Assembly (NCBI GenBank): GCA_040307715.1
Contig: JAWRJC010000052.1
Span: 1-28,619, forward strand
Reading direction: 5' to 3'
DNA from: RUG13615 sp040307715
Lineage (GTDB): Bacteria; Bacillota; Clostridia; Peptostreptococcales; Anaerovoracaceae
Length of the DNA stretch: 28,619 nucleotides
The notes beneath the pieces are model-generated. The model worked only from the letters and a program-made list of their open reading frames with translations. It was not told the DNA's origin and did no database searches. A program made the position numbers and the translations under genes. Shown here piece by piece: positions 22,298-28,619 of the stretch; the first letter of the stretch is position 1; every line of letters starts with the position of its first letter.

Positions 22298-22301
22298 CAC
22301 A
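22286..22301. promoter_or_regulatory. Crp/Fnr-type operator palindrome
   Basis: TGTGGTTATAACCACA is a perfect 16-bp palindrome in the divergent region between the 4Fe-4S protein and the Crp/Fnr gene, the natural binding site of a dimeric Crp/Fnr regulator. Confidence 0.75.
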
Positions 22302-22344
22302 AATGAGACCCTTTTTTCAGTTTTTTGATTGGAAAGGAATCGCA

Positions 22345-23025
22345 ATGAAAGACGATATCGTATACGCTCTAAAACACAATGCTCTCTTCCGCGGGATGAC
22401 AGAAGCGGAGATCCATGCCGCGGCTGCCGCCCTTAAGTCTTCTGAAAAGCAGTACAGAAAGGGCGATTACATCCTGCATGCCGGTGATACGACGGACCGG
22501 CTCGGTATCGTCTGCTCCGGCAGTGTGACCATCGAGAGCAACGATATCTGGGGCAACAACACCATCCTGAGCCATGTCGACGCCGGGGACCTTTTTGCAG
22601 AAACCTACGCCCTTCTTCCAACACAGGTGCTTCTGGTGGATGTGGTCGCCAATGAACCCTGCCGGATCCTCTTTCTGAACATGCAGGGGCTGCTGCAAAC
22701 ACCCACCGCAGAATGGGGCGGAAAACTAACTGCCAATCTGCTGCAGATATCGATCCGCAAAAACCTGACCTTATCCAACCGGAGTTTTCAGACCGCTCCC
22801 AAGACCATCCGTGGCCGCGTACTTGCATACCTGAACACAGTGTCTCTGCAGACCGGCAGGGAAGCCTTTGACATTCCTTTTGACCGCCAGCAACTCGCTG
22901 ACTATCTCAACGTTGAACGAACGGCGCTTTCCAAGGAGCTTGGCCGCATGCAAAAAGACGGCATCCTGCGATGCCGCCGTTCGCATTTTGAACTATTACC
23001 AGCTGCTGCCGCCGCCACCGCCTGA
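22345..23025 (+). CDS. Crp/Fnr-family transcriptional regulator
   Basis: A DNA-binding regulator with an N-terminal cyclic-nucleotide-binding-like sensor domain (about 10-130, including YRKGDYILHAGDTTDRLGIVCSG) and a C-terminal winged helix (about 150-215, RQQLADYLNVERTALSKELGRMQKDGIL). The 226 residues lack an Fnr-type cysteine cluster in the N terminus, so the signal may be heme, a small molecule or redox at another site. The ATG at 22345 follows GGAAAGGAA; a longer frame from 22303 is rejected. The last residues (LLPAAAAATA) are encoded by the antisense of a glycine-rich coding repeat, so the 3' end overlaps the convergent 19-codon gene at 22996-23055. The pair with the divergent 4Fe-4S protein resembles HcpR-like modules; the exact subgroup is not certain. 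Confidence 0.9.
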   Translation: MKDDIVYALKHNALFRGMTEAEIHAAAAALKSSEKQYRKGDYILHAGDTTDRLGIVCSGSVTIESNDIWGNNTILSHVDAGDLFAETYALLPTQVLLVDVVANEPCRILFLNMQGLLQTPTAEWGGKLTANLLQISIRKNLTLSNRSFQTAPKTIRGRVLAYLNTVSLQTGREAFDIPFDRQQLADYLNVERTALSKELGRMQKDGILRCRRSHFELLPAAAAATA

Positions 23026-23055
23026 GCCGCCGCCGGGCTTTGGTTCTTCTCTCAT
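22996..23055 (-). CDS. 19-residue glycine-rich peptide ending GGGGGSSW
   Basis: A tiny frame, MREEPKPGGGSGGGGGSSW, whose ATG overlaps the ferredoxin 2 stop codon as ATGA, so it could be translated by re-initiation after the ferredoxin. Its last 12 residues (GGGSGGGGGSSW) are the same as the C-terminal ends of the two DUF2207 proteins nearby, and the DNA matches them over 40 bases. It may be a real coupled peptide, a former C-terminal tail of the ferredoxin lost by frameshift, or a leftover of a DUF2207 gene end. It runs antisense to the last codons of the Crp/Fnr gene. There is no independent proof of translation. Confidence 0.45.
   Translation of the reverse strand: MREEPKPGGGSGGGGGSSW
22997..23036. 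repeat. 40-bp Gly-tail repeat, copy A
   Basis: Forty bases identical to copy C (26330-26369) and 38 of 40 identical to copy B (24262-24301). In B and C it encodes the end of DUF2207 proteins. In A it encodes the 19-residue peptide on the minus strand and the last residues of the Crp/Fnr protein on the plus strand. Confidence 0.85.
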
Positions 23056-23255
23056 AGCGGTTTCTCCCATCGGATCGCGTTCTGCGGGCAGCAGTCCGCC
23101 GCGGCGCGCACGCGGATCCAGTTTTCTTTTGTCGTATCCTCGATCGCTTCGGACCGCTTATACCCGTTCCGTTCCTTCAGTGCAAATGTGCCCGGGGCGT
23201 TGACCGTACAATATCCGCAGCCGATACAACGGTCGTGATCAACAGTGGCGCGCAT
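23052..23255 (-). CDS. small single-cluster [4Fe-4S] ferredoxin, copy 2
   Basis: A 67-residue ferredoxin with C10, C13 and C16 (CIGCGYC) and the C-terminal ligand in DCCPQNAI, where an extra cysteine precedes the ligand (C55, C56). It is a close duplicate of the gene at 21120-21326; differences in the first 65 residues are N8D, R15Y, D28E, Q29R, G30N, S33K, S55C and R64K. The ATG at 23255 follows AAAAGGAG. The stop overlaps the start of the 19-codon glycine-rich gene. A single 4Fe-4S electron carrier role is expected; the partner enzyme is not known. Confidence 0.92.
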   Translation of the reverse strand: MRATVDHDRCIGCGYCTVNAPGTFALKERNGYKRSEAIEDTTKENWIRVRAAADCCPQNAIRWEKPL

Positions 23256-23280
23256 AATGGCTCTCCTTTTCTGCTATAGC

Positions 23281-23308
23281 AAAGGCGGTTCCGTACGGAA
23301 TCGCCTTT
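23281..23308. promoter_or_regulatory. leader stem-loop of ferredoxin 2
   Basis: Near-perfect inverted repeat (AAAGGCGGTTCCG / CGGAATCGCCTTT) about 26 bases before the ferredoxin start, homologous to the one before ferredoxin 1. On the plus strand it pairs fully with one G-U and is followed by T-rich sequence (TTCATCTGTCTTTT), so it could end the Crp/Fnr transcript. On the mRNA strand it carries an A-C mismatch. Confidence 0.5.
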
Positions 23309-23363
23309 CTTCATCTGTCTTTTAATTCTACTCAATCCGCGGCTTACTTGTCACGCACAAGTT

Positions 23364-24176
23364 TTACCACTGCTTGCCGCGCGTACACCCCGCCATCACT
23401 GCAGCGGATGCCAGAAGCAGCATTGCAGACAGCCAGATCAGCGCTTCGTCGCCTGTTTTGGGAGAACTGTCAAGTGCCGCGATCGCGCGGGTCTCAGTCT
23501 GTCCGCAGCGGGAACAGGTGCGGGTCTCTTCGCCCGCTTCGCCGGCGCCGGCTTTTTTGGTAACGGTCCACGCGCCCCAGTCATGACCGAGCGGCTCGAC
23601 ATCTTCCTGCGAGAAGGTCTCCGTGTCGAACAGCTCGTTTTCGAATTCCGCGGTGAACGTCGTCACCCCCCACTCCGTACAGGTCGGCTCTTTCGTGACC
23701 TCAGCGACCGGGGTAACGGTTTCGGACATGTGCTTTCCGCATGCAAGACAATAGACCGACGCAGTCACCTGACTGTTGTCCTCATTCCATTCGACCTCAT
23801 AGTCCCATTCATGACCGAGCGGCTCGATATCCTCCTGCGTAACGGTCAGATCTTCCGGCGTGAACCCGTCCGGCCCGGAAAAGACCGGATTCGTGAACGT
23901 TGCGGTATAGGTGGTTTCCCCCCATTCCTCACAGGTCGGATCATTTGTAACTTCAGAAGATATTTTCCCGTTCTCCGTCACGGTCTCCCCGCAGTCTTTG
24001 CAGGTCGCCGTTGCAGTCACCTCACTATTGTCATCATTCCAGCTGATCTCGAGTTCCCACGTGTGTTCGTGCTCATCATCCGCGCCGGAAGCAGCGGCTG
24101 CTCCCAATGTGAAAACAAGGATGACGGTGAGAAGCACAACGAACAGCCTTGAGGCATGCGATCCTTTCCCTCTCAT
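23364..24176 (-). CDS. secreted, sortase-anchored repeat protein
   Basis: A surface protein of 270 residues with an N-terminal signal peptide (RLFVVLLTVILVFTLGAAAASG) and a C-terminal sorting signal SPKTG (238-242), hydrophobic span and short basic tail RGKQW. Between them are two full repeats of about 80 residues and a partial third. Each opens with a (G)H-x-W segment and holds W-N-x-DNSxVTA, a CxxCG pair (CKDCG, CLACG, and CSRCG in the third) and PTC-x-EWG. The CxxCG pairs could bind a metal or form disulfides. The ATG at 24176 lies eight bases after AAAGGAGG; a TTG at 24182 is rejected. It has its own promoter. It may be an adhesin-like or matrix protein; no enzymatic domain is visible. 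Confidence 0.85.
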   Translation of the reverse strand: MRGKGSHASRLFVVLLTVILVFTLGAAAASGADDEHEHTWELEISWNDDNSEVTATATCKDCGETVTENGKISSEVTNDPTCEEWGETTYTATFTNPVFSGPDGFTPEDLTVTQEDIEPLGHEWDYEVEWNEDNSQVTASVYCLACGKHMSETVTPVAEVTKEPTCTEWGVTTFTAEFENELFDTETFSQEDVEPLGHDWGAWTVTKKAGAGEAGEETRTCSRCGQTETRAIAALDSSPKTGDEALIWLSAMLLLASAAVMAGCTRGKQW

Positions 24177-24216
24177 GATCAAATCCTCCTTTGTAATCTT
24201 TTGTGATCTTTATAGT

Positions 24217-24245
24217 ATTTTAATACCCTTCTGTTTTCCTGACAA
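24217..24245 (-). promoter_or_regulatory. promoter of the surface repeat protein
   Basis: TTGTCA (24245-24240), exactly 17 bases, then TAAAAT (24222-24217), about 40 bases before the gene. Both boxes match the vegetative consensus at five of six positions. Confidence 0.65.
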
Positions 24246-24260
24246 CTAGAAGATGTCCGA

Positions 24261-26273
24261 TCACCAACTGCTGCCGCCGCCACCGCCTGAGCCGCCGCCG
24301 GACGACCCGCCGCCGGACGAACTGGACGATGACCAGCTGCTGTCGGACGAACCGGAGGAAGACCAGTCGCTCCCGCCGGACGCCCCACCGCTGAACGTCG
24401 CGCGCGGCTCACTTGTCATAGCATGCCCGAAAGAACGCACAGAACGGTCGATGGTATCCATCACAGCAACACCGTTCAGAGCATCGCTTCCCTCAAGCCA
24501 CGCCGGAGGCGCTTCCGCGATCTCATCGAAACGCGCGATCCACTTCGAAGAAACACCGAGCACATAGGCATACGGCAAAACATTGTAAAAATACTGCGGA
24601 TCCTGTTCCGCAAGAAGCTTCAGACGGTCTTTTTCCGCTGTCTCAAGGAATCCCCTGAATCCCTTGATGCGGCTCAGCAGTTCCTGGCCGTACAGCGTCC
24701 GCGGATGCATGCGGAAACCAATGACGAGCGTACCGATGATGGCAGCGATACCACCAGGAACAAATCTGTTCTGTGCCTGCAGCAGACTTACGATACCGTC
24801 TGCACTGTACCGCATCATCAGGAATACCAGCATGATCGCAAAGATCATGCCAATCGTGATCAGGAGCACCTTTCCGGCACCGCCGCCCGAACGGCCTCCT
24901 GTGAACAGCAGTGCAGGCAGGAAGCAAACCAGCATGATCATGATAAACATGAGCGGCATGACCGCGATCCAGGGATCGCAAAACTGCCCATAGAAGAACG
25001 CGAAAACGACCGCGCACACAGACAGGAAGGAAAGGACCAGAGCCAGCGCATGATACCGGCGCACCGGCAGAAAATACTGCGTCGTCACGCGGGGTTCTTC
25101 CATTTCATCCCGGACACGGTCCACGGTGATGTAGAAATGCTTTTTGAGATCGCTTCTTGTGACTGTCCGCTCGCCCTGTTTGTTCTTATGGGACCGGGTC
25201 TTGAGCCCGTTATAGAAAACCTTCAACGGCTCAAAGTCCCCCGCATACTGCTGCAGCAGAACGATCTCGTAGTCCTTCTTCCCCGTTTCCCTGATCGAGA
25301 GGCACCCAAGATTGGCCAGGTAGATGAGCAGCGAAGTAATATCCTTGCGATCTGCCTTCCCGTCGTAGATCAGCCCGACAGAGAGCGGATCCAATTCTTC
25401 CGGCGGATAGAATTCCACCGTTTCAGCAGGCTTGCCGGAACGGCTGCGCAGCCAGACCAGCAGCATCAGTACAAAGGAGGCAAGCGGCAGGAACCGGCAG
25501 ACCCACAGGAGCACGTCCCATATCCCGCCGCTGCGGACAAAATACCGGTTCGGCAGGGTGAGCCGCATCGTCAGCCCGCTATAAGCGTCCAGCGGCTGGT
25601 CATATGTACCGTAAACCGTGTTCTCCTCCACTTTGTAATCAACGTCCCTATAATTGCCGCTCCCGGCATACCCGTGTGTAAATCCGAGGGTGTCCCCGTT
25701 ATACTGGAATTCTTTTGGAAAATGGACCGCGAAACTGACGCTCTCGACCGTTGTATCCCAGTCAGTGCCGACGATGTTGTAATAAAACTCGTCCGCCCCG
25801 GCAAGGCGGTCCGGTCCTATATCATACGTATAGGAGATCACATACTGCACGTCCCCTTCGACTGTTTCACTTGCGCTGCCGATGCGGATCTGACACTCGT
25901 CTGAGTAGTTGCTGACCGCATACGGTGCATCCACATAAATATCTCTGATCTGCGCTCTGTTGCGTCCCTGTGATCCGTCTTCCCGGTAGATCGTATTCCG
26001 CAGCGGCAGACGCCGGATGATCCCGTGCTTGCCTGCCCCCTCTTCATACCAGGCGTCGATCGTTTCTACCACATGATAGGTATTGTCCTCATCAACGGTG
26101 ATATCCACGTCGATATGTTTGATATCATACCCGTTGTTGTACGCAAAGGCCTGTTCAGGCGTTGTGAAAAAAGCCCCGGTGATCCACAGAATCACCGCTG
26201 CCGTTACAACGGCGGCGAATCTGCCAATGCGGGATACGCGTCTCTTGTCTGTTGCCGTCTTCTGTCCGTTCAA
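24261..26273 (-). CDS. DUF2207 (YciQ-like) membrane protein, copy 1
   Basis: A 670-residue membrane protein of unknown role. It has an N-terminal signal/anchor segment (about 18-36) and an extracytoplasmic DUF2207 beta domain (about 43-255, NNGYDIKHIDVDITVDEDNT through LTLPNRYFV). A membrane span follows near 270, then a cytosolic segment with EFYPPEELDPLSVG, and two to four further spans (about 410-535). The conserved GFRGFLETAEKDRL / YFYNVLPYAYVLGVSSKW region comes next, and the low-complexity Ser/Gly tail ends GGGGGSSW. The start is TTG at 26273, seven bases after AAAGGAG. It is a paralogue of the gene immediately upstream, 55 bases away, and probably co-transcribed. A possible envelope or stress role is known only in outline for the family. 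Confidence 0.88.
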   Translation of the reverse strand: MNGQKTATDKRRVSRIGRFAAVVTAAVILWITGAFFTTPEQAFAYNNGYDIKHIDVDITVDEDNTYHVVETIDAWYEEGAGKHGIIRRLPLRNTIYREDGSQGRNRAQIRDIYVDAPYAVSNYSDECQIRIGSASETVEGDVQYVISYTYDIGPDRLAGADEFYYNIVGTDWDTTVESVSFAVHFPKEFQYNGDTLGFTHGYAGSGNYRDVDYKVEENTVYGTYDQPLDAYSGLTMRLTLPNRYFVRSGGIWDVLLWVCRFLPLASFVLMLLVWLRSRSGKPAETVEFYPPEELDPLSVGLIYDGKADRKDITSLLIYLANLGCLSIRETGKKDYEIVLLQQYAGDFEPLKVFYNGLKTRSHKNKQGERTVTRSDLKKHFYITVDRVRDEMEEPRVTTQYFLPVRRYHALALVLSFLSVCAVVFAFFYGQFCDPWIAVMPLMFIMIMLVCFLPALLFTGGRSGGGAGKVLLITIGMIFAIMLVFLMMRYSADGIVSLLQAQNRFVPGGIAAIIGTLVIGFRMHPRTLYGQELLSRIKGFRGFLETAEKDRLKLLAEQDPQYFYNVLPYAYVLGVSSKWIARFDEIAEAPPAWLEGSDALNGVAVMDTIDRSVRSFGHAMTSEPRATFSGGASGGSDWSSSGSSDSSWSSSSSSGGGSSGGGSGGGGGSSW
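24262..24301. repeat. 40-bp Gly-tail repeat, copy B
   Basis: End of the first DUF2207 gene; differs from copies A and C at two bases (24262 and 24266). Confidence 0.85.
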
Positions 26274-26328
26274 TAGAATGCTCCTTTATGATGCCAAACG
26301 CAGACTCTCCTGCCGGGGCTGCCAACTG

Positions 26329-28356
26329 CTACCAGCTGCTGCCGCCGCCACCGCCTGAGCCGCCGCCGGACGATCCGCCGCCGGAACTGCCCGAGGAAGA
26401 CCAGCCTCCGCCGCCGGACGAAGAAGAATACCCGCCCCCGCCGGACGACGCCGGCGCAGATGTCATGTCGCGGCTGATCCCGTCCATCGTGCGGCTGATA
26501 TCATCCGCCGCCGAATAGTATGTGCCGCCGGTGCCGGTCATGTACCAGTCAGGCCGTCCCATCGCGATCCCGTCGAACCGGCGGATCCAGAGCGACGTGA
26601 TCCCCAGCACATAGGTGTACGGCAGGATGTCGTAAAAATACGAAGGCGATTCGTTCACAAGCATCTCAAGACGCGGCTTTTCTGCTGTCTCAAGGAACCG
26701 CTTGAACCCGCGGATCCGGCCGAGCATCTCATTGGCTTTCTCTGTCCGTTTACGCATGCTAAGAGACAGCGCGATCGTCAGAGCCCCCAACACGATGCCG
26801 GCTGCTGCCAGCTTCGTCTGCCACAGACTCCAGTCAAACAGTCCGTCGCTGCCGATCGCGAGATAGAAAGCCAGAAAAACGATCGTGATAGCCGCCAGAA
26901 AGATCAGCAGCACGACCCGTACGAGCAGGCTGTTCTCCGTTTTGCTGTTCATGTGCAGCATCGGCATGAGAACAGCAAGGACGACTGCCGGAACGGCAGT
27001 GACTAACAAGGCGCTGAAAGCATCGTACTCGGCAAAATAAACCGCGCTGAACAGCGAAAGCACGATGGACAGGCAGCCGAGAAGCATCGTCAGCCCCTTG
27101 ACCGGTCCGGTACTGACCAGATACTTCTTTTTATTTGTTTTAGTATTCATACTGCTGCGGATCTTATCGACAGTCTTATAGAACTTCTTCTCCAGATCCT
27201 TTTTCGTCACGATGATCTGTCCGGTCCCGGGATCCTCCTTGGCCAGTCTTCTCAGGCCGTCAAAGAATGTGTACGCCTGCTTGTCCTCTTCCGGATAGTA
27301 ATCCTGCAGCAAAATAATGTCGTAGTCTTCCGGTCCGCGCTCATAGATCTTGAGATACCCTTTGGACGCCAGCCAGATCAGCATCGTGGTGATGTCCTTG
27401 GTATCGACTCTGCCGTCATAGTAATACCCGACCCAGAGCGGGCTCAGACCGTCCGGCGGATAGAATTCGACCGGCTCTGCCGGTTTTTTATTGCGCATGC
27501 GGGTGAAATACACGAATGCTGTAAAGAAGAAGGCAAGCAGAGGAAAACCCAGGAAGCCGCAGGCTGCCTTCTCGATGACCCCGCCGGAACGGACAAAGTA
27601 CCCCTCCGGCAGCAGCAGACGCATCGTCAGCCCCTGATAGGCCTCAAGCGGCGATTCGAAACGCCCGTAGACTGTATTGTCTTCCACGTTATAGATCACG
27701 TCTTCATAATTGCTGCTGTGCGCGTATCCGTGCGTAAAGCCGAGCGTCTGCTCATCGTAGCGGAATTCTTTCGGGAAATGTACCGCAAAGGAAACGCTCT
27801 CCACGGTCGTGTCCCACCGGGTGCCGACGATGTTGAAATAAAACTCGTCCGCACCGCGCAGGATATCCCTGCCGATGTCATAGGTGTAGGAGATCACATA
27901 GCGGACATCGCCTTCCACGACGCGGTCCGCACTGCCGATGCGGATTCTGACATCGCCCCATTCCTCGCTGACCGTATACGGCGCGTCGACAGTCAGATCC
28001 GAAACCTTCGCTTTGGTGTGCCCGATACTGCCGTCCTCCCGGTAGATCGTGTTGTCCGTCGGGATCGAACGGATGATGCCGTGTTTGCCGGCTCCCTCTT
28101 CATACCGGACATCGATCGTCTCCACGATGTCATACGTGTTGTCTTCACGGACGGTGATATCCATGTCGATATGGGTGATATCGTACCCGTTTTCGTACGC
28201 AAAAACCGCCCCCCGCGGCTGCACAAGAGGGACTGCCAGCCACACCGCCAATATCATGAAAAGGAGCAGGACACGCCCGCAGCGGACTGCTGCCCTGCTT
28301 CCCGCCTTTTGTCTGTTCTTCCTGCGATCGCTGCGTTTATAGAATGTCTTTTTCAT
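26329..28356 (-). CDS. DUF2207 (YciQ-like) membrane protein, copy 2
   Basis: A 675-residue paralogue of the downstream gene. It has an N-terminal basic region and signal/anchor segment (about 29-50). The DUF2207 beta domain follows (about 55-265, ENGYDITHIDMDITVREDNT through LLPEGYFV), then a span near 282, EFYPPDGLSPLWVGYYYDG, and two to four spans (about 418-545). The conserved GFKRFLETAEKPRLEML / YFYDILPYTYVLGITSLW region precedes a Ser/Gly tail ending GGGGGSSW. The ATG at 28356 follows AGGAG. Both copies share the same domain order and tail but have diverged a good deal in the middle, so the duplication is old while the tail DNA is nearly identical. Confidence 0.88.
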   Translation of the reverse strand: MKKTFYKRSDRRKNRQKAGSRAAVRCGRVLLLFMILAVWLAVPLVQPRGAVFAYENGYDITHIDMDITVREDNTYDIVETIDVRYEEGAGKHGIIRSIPTDNTIYREDGSIGHTKAKVSDLTVDAPYTVSEEWGDVRIRIGSADRVVEGDVRYVISYTYDIGRDILRGADEFYFNIVGTRWDTTVESVSFAVHFPKEFRYDEQTLGFTHGYAHSSNYEDVIYNVEDNTVYGRFESPLEAYQGLTMRLLLPEGYFVRSGGVIEKAACGFLGFPLLAFFFTAFVYFTRMRNKKPAEPVEFYPPDGLSPLWVGYYYDGRVDTKDITTMLIWLASKGYLKIYERGPEDYDIILLQDYYPEEDKQAYTFFDGLRRLAKEDPGTGQIIVTKKDLEKKFYKTVDKIRSSMNTKTNKKKYLVSTGPVKGLTMLLGCLSIVLSLFSAVYFAEYDAFSALLVTAVPAVVLAVLMPMLHMNSKTENSLLVRVVLLIFLAAITIVFLAFYLAIGSDGLFDWSLWQTKLAAAGIVLGALTIALSLSMRKRTEKANEMLGRIRGFKRFLETAEKPRLEMLVNESPSYFYDILPYTYVLGITSLWIRRFDGIAMGRPDWYMTGTGGTYYSAADDISRTMDGISRDMTSAPASSGGGGYSSSSGGGGWSSSGSSGGGSSGGGSGGGGGSSW
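26330..26369. repeat. 40-bp Gly-tail repeat, copy C
   Basis: End of the second DUF2207 gene; identical over 40 bases to copy A beside the Crp/Fnr gene, 3.3 kb away. Confidence 0.85.
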
Positions 28357-28373
28357 AACGGCGGCTCCTGTCT

Positions 28374-28619
28374 TCAGTCACGATTGCCTCTGGTCTTGTT
28401 ATACCCGCCCGCGAATGCATCGTACTCCTCGATCGTCAGCCGTTCCAGCTGGTTGAGACTGTCGCAGCCGCTGCCTGCCAGCGGGATCACTTTGATGGTA
28501 AAGTGATCGCCGTATTTATAGTCTGCGTACACGTCCCCGTTGCCGCGGCCTGTGAAGTGGCCGTTGATCCGGGAAAGGACGCGCATGCCCTGTCCGACAT
28601 AATACTTGTTCTTATCAAC
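28374..28619 (-). CDS. GIY-YIG nuclease family protein, 3' part only
   Basis: The last 81 residues of a gene that enters from beyond the window. The visible frame starts VDKNKYYVGQ, in which YYVGQ matches the second half of a GIY-YIG motif, then has RINGHF, a basic catalytic-type arginine helix. It ends with the AGGYNKTRGNR pattern seen in this family. Such proteins are single-domain nucleases found with mobile elements or as stand-alone genes of unknown role. The stop lies 17 bases before the start of the DUF2207 gene. The N terminus is missing, so domain order and completeness are unknown. Confidence 0.75.
   Translation of the reverse strand, partial: VDKNKYYVGQGMRVLSRINGHFTGRGNGDVYADYKYGDHFTIKVIPLAGSGCDSLNQLERLTIEEYDAFAGGYNKTRGNRD

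Noticed and set aside
23340..23365. ACTTGT / ACAAGT inverted repeat after the surface protein gene as a terminator
   Set aside because: It is only six pairs and is followed by AAGCCGCGG rather than a U-run.
24423..25904. 493-codon plus-strand frame over the first DUF2207 gene
   Set aside because: It has no domain and is rich in His/Arg/Gln typical of antisense frames; the minus-strand gene is full-length with conserved family blocks.
22997..26369. Three copies of a 40-bp repeat as a possible CRISPR or mobile-element trace
   Set aside because: Copies are 1.3 and 2.1 kb apart, lie in frame at gene ends, have no regular spacers or flanking duplications, and are explained as coding tails.
26252..26518. 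Proline-rich plus-strand frame (PPPPPEPPPDDPPP type)
   Set aside because: It is simply the antisense of the Gly/Ser tail of the DUF2207 protein.

Overview
The window (28.6 kb, about 55% G+C by eye) looks like a chromosomal segment of a gut-type Bacillota, either a Clostridia/Lachnospiraceae-like or an Erysipelotrichia-like bacterium. Support comes from AAAGGAGG-type ribosome binding sites, CUT1 sugar importers with glycine-rich lipoboxes, an MsmK/UgpC-type ATPase with a lysine-rich insertion, an SPKTG-type wall-anchored protein, two-cysteine-pair ferredoxins and a PAP2 family common in these groups. The lineage cannot be fixed further from the sequence. No rRNA, tRNA, IS element or CRISPR array was seen, and no gene-free stretch exceeds 300 bases.

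Layout. (1) 57-4522, minus: an ANTAR two-component system (histidine kinase, then ANTAR response regulator) followed by an opine-dehydrogenase-like enzyme and a TRAP transporter binding lipoprotein. The 209-base gap before the dehydrogenase gene holds a promoter, two 6-bp/6-nt hairpins and an intrinsic-terminator-like structure that swallows the second hairpin, which is the arrangement expected of ANTAR antitermination. (2) 4594-16439: a sugar locus. A LacI repressor and a BadF/NagK-like kinase are read leftwards. A GH4 glycosidase, a CUT1 importer (binding protein, two permeases, ATPase), an AgaS-like isomerase, a beta-helix lipoprotein and a GatZ/KbaZ-like tagatose-bisphosphate aldolase subunit are read rightwards. 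Two TGTTTA-N-TAAACA operators flank the divergent promoters, and a strong terminator closes the operon. The set suggests use of an alpha-linked galactoside or galactosaminide, but the deacetylase and the catalytic aldolase subunit are absent here.

(3) 16434-21326, minus: a compact five-gene run of small ferredoxin, a three-domain membrane protein (PAP2 + CDP-alcohol phosphatidyltransferase + VTT/TVP38), an SGNH hydrolase fused to a 2[4Fe-4S] ferredoxin, a zinc-type macrodomain ADP-ribose hydrolase and a SirTM-class ADP-ribosylating sirtuin. This is the most interesting part: reversible ADP-ribosylation machinery without the usual LplA/GcvH-L partners, tied instead to Fe-S and lipid-headgroup proteins. 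(4) 21451-23255: a 4Fe-4S protein and a Crp/Fnr regulator transcribed divergently from a perfect 16-bp palindrome, flanked by two near-identical ferredoxin genes with the same leader stem-loop. The second ferredoxin gene overlaps a 19-codon gene for a glycine-rich peptide ending GGGGGSSW.

(5) 23364-28619, minus: a repeat-containing wall-anchored protein, two tandem DUF2207 membrane proteins whose glycine-rich tails end in the same GGGGGSSW (shared almost base for base with the 19-codon gene), and the 3' part of a GIY-YIG nuclease-family gene cut by the window edge.
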